Below are positions 58,407-64,000 of a DNA stretch of 64,000 nucleotides, in pieces. Numbering within the stretch: position 1 is the stretch's first letter; each line of letters begins with the position of its first letter. The notes under the pieces are model-generated. The model ran no database searches. It worked only from the letters and a program-made list of their open reading frames with translations, and was not told the origin of the DNA. Source of the stretch: an uncultured Bacteroidales bacterium (lineage in GTDB: Bacteria; Bacteroidota; Bacteroidia; Bacteroidales; Muribaculaceae); assembly GCA_902768435.1 (NCBI GenBank), contig CACXLJ010000005.1, positions 1-64,000 on the forward strand, given 5' to 3'. A program made the translations under genes and the position numbers.

Positions 58407-59428
58407 TGTTGTGGTGACTTTTGTGAGCCCGAGAACTCGTTGCGCAGGGCATAGGTGTTGCGCAGTGCCTCGAAACGCTCGGGATTGTTCTTGAGTGCAA
58501 GGGTGTCGGCGACGGGATTGTAGCTGTCAACGATTGCCGTAAGGCTAATGTCGTGGGCGCCTGTCGCGGGGGCTTGGGGGTGCTGGGGCTTAATGCTCCA
58601 GCCAAAGTGGCGGTTCAGCGCATCTATCACCATGGCAGTGCCGCGCATCTTGCCCTGGCTTGAGTAGCCGGCAATGTGCGGTGTGGCAATGAAGGCCTTG
58701 CGGAGCAGGGCAGGGTGGATGAGCGGCTCGTTTTCCCAGCAGTCGAGCGCGAGGTCGCCATTCCAGTCGAGCAGTGCCTGGGTGTCGGTGACGGCTCCGC
58801 GGGCCGCATTCAGCACCAGTCGGCACTGGCGGGCATTGTCGAGGAAGTGCCTGTCGCACAGGTGCCAGGTGGGGAAATCGCCCTCACGGGTGAGTGGCGT
58901 GTGAAAGGTGATGATGTGGCATTGCTGCTGAACTTCCTCGATTGTGGAGAAACCGTCGCTACCCTCGGTAAGGGCGCGGGGCGGGTCGTTGCGCAGCACT
59001 CGCATGCCGCATTGTTCGGCCCAGCGCGCCACAATCGAACCCACATGGCCCACGCCCACCACGCCCAGCGTCGCTTCGGCGGGATTCATGTGGTTTTTCT
59101 TGAGCCACAGGGCCACAGAGGCAAGTGTCCATTGCGCCACAGCAGGCGCGTTGCAGCCTGGTGCGCTTGCCACCGTGATTCCAGCCTGGCGGCAATAGTC
59201 CAGGTCAATGTGGTCGGTGCCTATGGTGGCCGAACCTATGAATTGCACCTGGCTGCCTTGCAGGAGTTGTGCATCGCAACGGGTGCGGGTGCGCACGACG
59301 AGCGCATGCGCGTTGCTCACGGATTGGCGCGTGATCTCGTTCGCGGGCAGGTAGGTGACCTGTGCCACAGGTTCGAGCAGTCCTTTGATATAGGGGATGC
59401 GATTCTCTATGATGATGCGCGGTGTCAT
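58403..59428 (-). CDS. pdxB: 4-phosphoerythronate dehydrogenase PdxB
   Basis: I start at MTPRIIIENRIPYIKG (59428), the conserved PdxB opening; the longer frame is a shadow. The 341 residues show FIGSATIGTDHIDLDY, the NAD loop GVVGVGHVGSIVA, then NAARGAVTD and the catalytic His in TPHIAGYSSQGKMRG. PdxB oxidises 4-phosphoerythronate in pyridoxal phosphate synthesis. The shortened C-terminus keeps the dimerisation end. It starts just two bases from the stop of the membrane protein gene. Confidence 0.94.
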   Translation of the reverse strand: MTPRIIIENRIPYIKGLLEPVAQVTYLPANEITRQSVSNAHALVVRTRTRCDAQLLQGSQVQFIGSATIGTDHIDLDYCRQAGITVASAPGCNAPAVAQWTLASVALWLKKNHMNPAEATLGVVGVGHVGSIVARWAEQCGMRVLRNDPPRALTEGSDGFSTIEEVQQQCHIITFHTPLTREGDFPTWHLCDRHFLDNARQCRLVLNAARGAVTDTQALLDWNGDLALDCWENEPLIHPALLRKAFIATPHIAGYSSQGKMRGTAMVIDALNRHFGWSIKPQHPQAPATGAHDISLTAIVDSYNPVADTLALKNNPERFEALRNTYALRNEFSGSQKSPQQ

Positions 59429-59429
59429 A

Positions 59430-60419
59430 TCAGGTGGCAAGCATGTGCGCAACAAAGGTACCGAGCAAGGCGACAACCGCCACGGCGATGAAAATGTAGC
59501 GCCGAGTGTGTTCGTTGTGAATGGTAAAGGCGTGCGCAATCCAGATGGCGAGACACCAGTTGAGCAACGGCACATAGATGAGCAGGTTGCGGTAGTCCAC
59601 ACACATCATCGCAATCGAGGCGATGGTGAGCACCAGCAAAAACGAGTTGTAAAGCCTGATCTGAAGCCGGTAGTTCAGGATGGTGAACATGTCAAACACC
59701 ATGAGCACAATGGCGACCAGCGCCACAATCACGGTCGAGCCGATGACCAGTTGCACCTGCCAGTTCTGCAGGTAGTCCCAGATGGCCTCGATTTGCGGTG
59801 GGGTTGCAGCGCACGGGTTCACAAAACCAAGTCCGATGGCAATCCAGAATGGCGTAATGATGCCCAGTATGAGGGCGAGCCACCCGCGGGTGCTCATGGC
59901 GCGCATTTGCATGAAACCTATGGTGAACGCCACCACCAGCACCAGAAACACATACTGGAACATACAGCAGAACGAGAGCACCGCAAAAATGAGGAATATG
60001 CGCCGCTGGGCGGTGTTCTTGAGCTGATAGGACGCATACAGGATGAAGCACAGCACCACGGCGATGAGGCACAAGGCGGTGCCTGAGTTGAAGTGTGTGC
60101 TCAAGAAGGGGTTGGCGGTCTGCAGCAGCAGGAACATCGATGCCGAGATAAAGGTGTAGGAGCGCACCACGCCATACTTCTTGTTGAGCGACATCGACAG
60201 GGCGACGATGGCAAAGGTGCACGCTAGGTTCACGATGTAGGAAATGAGCGGATTCCCGATGAGGTTGTTCCCAATGGAGAAGAACACGCCGTTGCCTGTG
60301 TCGGTGGTGGTGAACCTGCCTGTGTGCATGGCGAGCAGCGAACCAATGACGAAAATGGCTCCGCACAGCCACACGCATTTGCGGCTGTTCAGGAATTCAT
60401 TGATTCTCTCTTCGTTCAT
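59430..60419 (-). CDS. Multi-spanning membrane protein, unknown function
   Basis: A 329-residue protein with about nine hydrophobic helices and very few soluble loops. Features include FNSGTALCLIAVVLCFILYAS and GWLALILGIITPFWIAIGLGF. It is recognisable as a Bacteroidales conserved hypothetical but has no catalytic motif I can name. It lies between purD and pdxB on the same strand, 27 and 1 bases away, so it is probably co-transcribed with both. Confidence 0.82.
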   Translation of the reverse strand: MNEERINEFLNSRKCVWLCGAIFVIGSLLAMHTGRFTTTDTGNGVFFSIGNNLIGNPLISYIVNLACTFAIVALSMSLNKKYGVVRSYTFISASMFLLLQTANPFLSTHFNSGTALCLIAVVLCFILYASYQLKNTAQRRIFLIFAVLSFCCMFQYVFLVLVVAFTIGFMQMRAMSTRGWLALILGIITPFWIAIGLGFVNPCAATPPQIEAIWDYLQNWQVQLVIGSTVIVALVAIVLMVFDMFTILNYRLQIRLYNSFLLVLTIASIAMMCVDYRNLLIYVPLLNWCLAIWIAHAFTIHNEHTRRYIFIAVAVVALLGTFVAHMLAT

Positions 60420-60446
60420 GTTCGTTGCTGCTGACCTTAAATCGTT

Positions 60447-61730
60447 TTATTTCAAGTCAAAACCTATGTCGCGGCGGTAGTACATCTTGTCGAAGTTGAT
60501 GTGCTTGATGCTCTCGAACGAGCGTGCCAGTGCCTCGTCTTTGGTGTCGCCGTAACTGGTCACTGCCAGCACGCGGCCGCCGCTGGTGAGCAGTTTGCCG
60601 TCCTCGCCGCACTTGGTGCCAGCATGGAACACGATGCTGTCCTCCACCTCGTCAAGGCCTGTAATCACCTTGTTTTTCTCATAACTCTGCGGATAACCGC
60701 CACTCACGAGCATCACCGTCACGGCATAGCGCGGGTCGATTACAACCGGTGTACTCCCGAACGCGCTGCTGCCAATCGCCCGCAGCAGCGGCACCAGGTC
60801 GCTCTTGATGCGTGGCATCACCACCTCGGTTTCGGGATCACCCATACGGCAGTTGTATTCAATCACATAGGGGTCGCCGTTCACATTCATCAGTCCGAAG
60901 AAGATGAAGCCCACATATGCGGAGCCGGTGCCTTGCATCCCCTCGATGGTGGGCTCAATGATGCGTGTGCGCACCTTGTCCATGAATGCCTCGTCGGCAA
61001 AGCTCACGGGCGAAACGGCTCCCATGCCGCCGGTATTCAAGCCCTCATCATTCTCGCCTATGCGCTTGTAGTCTTTGGCAACGGGCAGCAGTTTATAGGT
61101 TTTGCCGTCGGTGATGACGAACACCGAGCACTCTATGCCTTTCAGGAACTGCTCGATGACCACCGTGGCCGAGGCGTTGCCGAATTTGCCTTTGAGCATG
61201 GCGCGCAGTTCGGCCTTGGCCTCGTCCAAGTCGTTGATGATGAGCACACCCTTGCCGGCAGCCAGTCCGTCGGCCTTGAGCACATAGGGCGCCTGCTGCT
61301 GTTCCAGGAAGCGGAGGCCTTCGTCAAGATTCTGTGCCGTCACGCTCAGGTGAGCTGCAGTGGGAATGTGATGCTTCTGCATGAACTGCTTGGCAAAGTC
61401 CTTGCTGCCCTCGAGTTGGGCACAATACTTGTTGGGACCTATTACTTTGAGCCCCTGCACATGATTGTCCATGTAGTCGGTGATGCCTGCCACCAGCGGG
61501 TCTTCGCTGCCCACGATGAGCATATCCACCCTGTTTTCGGTGCAGAACTGAGCCACCTGCTCAAAGTCCATGGGGTTGAGTGCCACATTGGTGCCATACT
61601 GAGCCGTGCCGGCATTGCCGGGGGCGATGAACAGCTGGTCGAGTTCAGGGCTCTGTGCCAGTTTCCAGGCCAGGGCGCACTCGCGACCGCCCGAGCCCAG
61701 CAGCAGTATTTTGATTTTATCTTCTGTCAT
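60447..61730 (-). CDS. purD: Phosphoribosylamine-glycine ligase (GAR synthetase)
   Basis: A 427-residue ATP-grasp enzyme. ILLLGSGGRECALAWKL opens the N-domain, GSKDFAKQFMQKHHIPTA and VLKADGLAAGKGV give the ATP-grasp loop, and NCRMGDPETEVVMPRIKSDL is the signature block. The C-domain VSGGYP follows. It catalyses step two of purine synthesis. It probably heads the purD, membrane protein, pdxB, SGNH transcript, directly after the RNA methylase gene. Confidence 0.96.
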   Translation of the reverse strand: MTEDKIKILLLGSGGRECALAWKLAQSPELDQLFIAPGNAGTAQYGTNVALNPMDFEQVAQFCTENRVDMLIVGSEDPLVAGITDYMDNHVQGLKVIGPNKYCAQLEGSKDFAKQFMQKHHIPTAAHLSVTAQNLDEGLRFLEQQQAPYVLKADGLAAGKGVLIINDLDEAKAELRAMLKGKFGNASATVVIEQFLKGIECSVFVITDGKTYKLLPVAKDYKRIGENDEGLNTGGMGAVSPVSFADEAFMDKVRTRIIEPTIEGMQGTGSAYVGFIFFGLMNVNGDPYVIEYNCRMGDPETEVVMPRIKSDLVPLLRAIGSSAFGSTPVVIDPRYAVTVMLVSGGYPQSYEKNKVITGLDEVEDSIVFHAGTKCGEDGKLLTSGGRVLAVTSYGDTKDEALARSFESIKHINFDKMYYRRDIGFDLK

Positions 61731-61778
61731 AGTTTTCCTTTATCTTGCTATCGTATTGTCTTGATTGTGTTGAATCGG

Positions 61779-63338
61779 TTATTTCTCGCCAGTGGGTTCG
61801 GGCGTGTTGCCGCCACCATTCTCGTCCAGACCTTTGCGGCGCCAGCCGTTGCGGCGGCCTTTGACGATGGGGCGCTCGTTCTCCTTGCCCAGCGTGGGTT
61901 TGCGGAACTTGATGACCTGCTTGGCAAACTCACTGCTGTGGAAGAATTCCTCACGCTCCTTGAGGTCGCCACCTGTGTTCTCGCGTTCCTGACGGTCGCG
62001 ACGGTCGTAGATGCGCTCTTTGCCAAACCGCTGCACTTTAGGGTCGTCGTCGCGCCGTGCACCCGAAGGCTTGAAGGGTCGTCGTTCATCGTCGCGTCGT
62101 GGTCCTGAGGGATTGAAGGAACGGCGAGGCCCGCCTCGGTGATCGTCGCTGCGGCGGAAACCTTCGTTCTTGATGTGTGCCCCTGAGCGGCGCATGTCGT
62201 TGTAGCTGCCCTTGAACATCACATACTCCTTGAGGGCGCACTCGATGTCGCCGTTATAGAGCGGATAGTTGACCGAGGGGCGCAGGCCTATGTAGTCGGT
62301 GAGTTCACGGCCAGGTGCGATAATCCATGCATGGTAGCCGGTGAACACTCGCTTGAGTTTCTCGCCCAGCGTCTTGTAGAGCAGGGTGAGGTCGTCGATT
62401 TTCAGGCGTTCGCCATAGGGTGGGTTGGTGATGAGGATGCCGTTTTCGGGTGCCTCGTTGAGGTCCTCGATGGCCTTGCGTTCCACCTCAATCATCTTGG
62501 TTAGGCCGGCGCGCTTGATGTTGGCGCGGGCGATGGCAATGGCCTTGCCCTCGATGTCATAGCCATAAATCTTGTGCTTGAATTCGCGTTCGTTGCTGTC
62601 GTCGTTATAGATGTTCTGGAAGAGCTCGTCGTCGTAGTCGGGCCATGTCTGGAAAGCATATTCGGTGCGATACACGCCTGGATTGATATTGGCGGCGATA
62701 AGGGCAGCCTCGATCAGGAAAGTGCCCGAACCGCACATGGGGTCGATGAAGTTGCACTCGCCGCGCCAGCCGCTCAGCATGATGATGCCGGCCGCCAGCA
62801 CCTCATTGATGGGTGCATCGGTCTGCGCCTCGCGCCAGCCTCGCTTGTAGAGTGGGGTGCCGCTGGAGTCGAGTGAGATGGTCACCTCGTCGTTCGAGAT
62901 GTGCACATCGAGTTTGATGTCGGGCGAGTTGAGCCTGATGGAGGGCCGGCGGTTGTATTTCTCACGAAAGTAGTCGGCAATGGCGTCCTTCACCCTGTAG
63001 GTCACAAAGCGTGAGTGGCGGAATGTTTCGCTATAGACGGTAGAGTCGATAGAGAAAGTCTTGTCGGGCTTGAGCACCGAGTCCCAGTCAAACTTTTTAA
63101 CTTGTTCGTAGAGGTCGTCGGCATCGGTCGACCGGAACTTGTAGATGGGTTTGAGCACGCGCAGGGCGGTGCGGAGGCAGAAGTTTGCCTTGTAGAGCAT
63201 TTCCTTGTTGCCTGTGAAGGCCACCATGCGTCGTCCCTGGGTCACATCCTGAGCCCCGAGCGCTGTGAGTTCGTCGCTGAGCACGCCTTCCAGTCCTTGG
63301 AAGGTCTTGGCTACCATTTCAAAGTTGTCACTCATCAC
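61779..63338 (-). CDS. THUMP-domain RNA guanine-N2 methyltransferase (RlmL-like) with arginine-rich tail
   Basis: A 519-residue protein. THUMP occupies about 50-155 and the Rossmann methylase has DPMCGSGTFLIEAA at 199-212 and the catalytic ITNPPYGERL at 303-312. This matches the N-terminal half of E. coli RlmL, which makes m2G2445 in 23S rRNA; the C-terminal RlmK half is absent. Residues 390-519 are instead an unstructured basic tail (RRSFNPSGPRRDDERR, FKPSGARRDDD), probably RNA-binding. A -7 box TAACTTTG lies at 63428-63421. Confidence 0.9.
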   Translation of the reverse strand: MMSDNFEMVAKTFQGLEGVLSDELTALGAQDVTQGRRMVAFTGNKEMLYKANFCLRTALRVLKPIYKFRSTDADDLYEQVKKFDWDSVLKPDKTFSIDSTVYSETFRHSRFVTYRVKDAIADYFREKYNRRPSIRLNSPDIKLDVHISNDEVTISLDSSGTPLYKRGWREAQTDAPINEVLAAGIIMLSGWRGECNFIDPMCGSGTFLIEAALIAANINPGVYRTEYAFQTWPDYDDELFQNIYNDDSNEREFKHKIYGYDIEGKAIAIARANIKRAGLTKMIEVERKAIEDLNEAPENGILITNPPYGERLKIDDLTLLYKTLGEKLKRVFTGYHAWIIAPGRELTDYIGLRPSVNYPLYNGDIECALKEYVMFKGSYNDMRRSGAHIKNEGFRRSDDHRGGPRRSFNPSGPRRDDERRPFKPSGARRDDDPKVQRFGKERIYDRRDRQERENTGGDLKEREEFFHSSEFAKQVIKFRKPTLGKENERPIVKGRRNGWRRKGLDENGGGNTPEPTGEK

Positions 63339-63420
63339 TTTTTGATTTGTGGTTTTTTATTTAATAGGTTTCATCGTTTACAAAGAACGCAACTTCACCC
63401 GATGCGTGGTAAAGTTAGTG

Positions 63421-63428
63421 CAAAGTTA
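63421..63428 (-). promoter_or_regulatory. Putative -7 box of the THUMP methylase gene
   Basis: The minus strand reads TAACTTTG, 82 bases before the ATG at 63338. Confidence 0.5.
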
Positions 63429-63552
63429 CACAAAAAACATGATTTTCCACACCAACCCCACAAGAAAACACGCAATTACTTGCATCATTCATTTTTTTTC
63501 TTGAAATTTGCGTGTGCATGAAATTTCCCTTTTTTTGACATCGTTAAAAACT

Positions 63553-64000
63553 ATGGCTATGATGAAACGAACATTCTCACTCATATTTCTTACTATGGCA
63601 ATGATTGGTAGCATGGGCGCCCGCGAGGTCAAGTCCACTCATTTCTTTACGCACGGCAACAACGACTTTGCCCAGACAATAACCGATAACATGGCACGCG
63701 ACCTTGCGGCGCGAGAGGCCAAGTGCGAGGTGCTGCCTGTGGCCGACTACCTGCTCACTGGCACCGAGCAGGCGTGGAGCAGCGGGCTCGATGTGATGAC
63801 CACCTTCTACAATGCCAAGGCTAAACGGGTAGAGCGTCACTACTTCGGCGGTTTTGGACAAGGTATCTTCGATGGCATTAGCGGTGACTACGAACTTGTG
63901 GTTAATGGCGACAATGTGGAGGTGAAAGGTACGCCCCAACTCAAAGTGTCGATTGAAAAATATGGCCACTATGTGCTCATGGTGTTCCGCGACGCACAAG
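63553..64000 (+). CDS. Exported protein of unknown function (3' end beyond the window)
   Basis: The frame opens at ATG 63553 (MAMMKRTFSLIFL; ATGs at 63559 and 63562 are equally possible) and stays open to the edge, at least 149 codons. A signal peptide is clear (SLIFLTMAMIGSMGARE). The mature part has alternating strands (YFGGFGQGIFDGISGDYELVVNG, KVSIEKYGHYVLMVF) with no motif I recognise. It is divergent from the THUMP gene. Codon use matches the local host genes. Confidence 0.8.
   Translation, partial: MAMMKRTFSLIFLTMAMIGSMGAREVKSTHFFTHGNNDFAQTITDNMARDLAAREAKCEVLPVADYLLTGTEQAWSSGLDVMTTFYNAKAKRVERHYFGGFGQGIFDGISGDYELVVNGDNVEVKGTPQLKVSIEKYGHYVLMVFRDAQ

Overview
The window looks like chromosome of a moderately GC-rich gut Bacteroidales bacterium, probably Muribaculaceae or Prevotellaceae; the family is my inference. 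Supporting signs are promoters of the Bacteroidetes type (TTTG, about 20 bases, then TAnnTTTG), a SusC/SusD pair, DUF1573 and DUF4271 proteins, carboxynorspermidine dehydrogenase, ATP-type PEP carboxykinase, and housekeeping genes with mostly weak purine-rich ribosome sites. No phage, plasmid, IS transposase or CRISPR array is visible.

Layout. Bases 1-640 are the end of an rRNA operon: the 3' part of a 5S gene, its terminator, a second partial 5S copy with its own terminator, and a CTAG array with strict 9-base phasing. Bases 640-3817 hold a minus-strand run of two DUF1573 proteins, meaB and a small lipoprotein. tcdA follows. Bases 4842-12880 are an accessory island: repeat-rich flanks around three low-GC genes. 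These are a degenerate-looking DNA methylase-like protein, a 1445-residue GIY-YIG / SF2 helicase / triple zinc-ribbon / N6-adenine methylase fusion, and a DUF2971 protein. I regard this as the best candidate for a poorly described restriction or anti-phage system. pckA comes next and carries a frameshift.

Bases 14700-31030 are mostly housekeeping: tRNA-Arg(CCT), pgeF-obg, a NOL1/NOP2/Sun RNA methylase, a dockerin-CotH secreted protein, a phosphoethanolamine-transferase-like enzyme, carboxynorspermidine dehydrogenase, mgtE-rsmA, a flippase-like membrane protein, two tandem histidine phosphatases and a zinc peptidase. Bases 31380-32311 form a toxin-antitoxin operon with a two-palindrome operator on its promoter. 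Bases 32404-49238 carry an M16 peptidase, an RluA-type pseudouridine synthase, an ABC exporter with two acyltransferases, YfhO, XerD, rnpA-yidD-tatD, a hemD-like gene with a histone-H1-like tail, a DUF4271 protein and a LOG-family enzyme. Bases 49367-55200 contain a complete susC-susD operon facing a truncated susD stub. Bases 55357-64000 carry sugar epimerase and glycosyltransferase genes, an SGNH hydrolase, pdxB, purD, a THUMP RNA methylase and the start of an exported protein.

A feature shared by many gaps is degenerate short tandem arrays with 7, 8 or 9 base period. At least eight lie in these 64 kb, each with a near-fixed 3-5 base core and drifting flanks. They do not match any standard feature class and deserve attention of their own.
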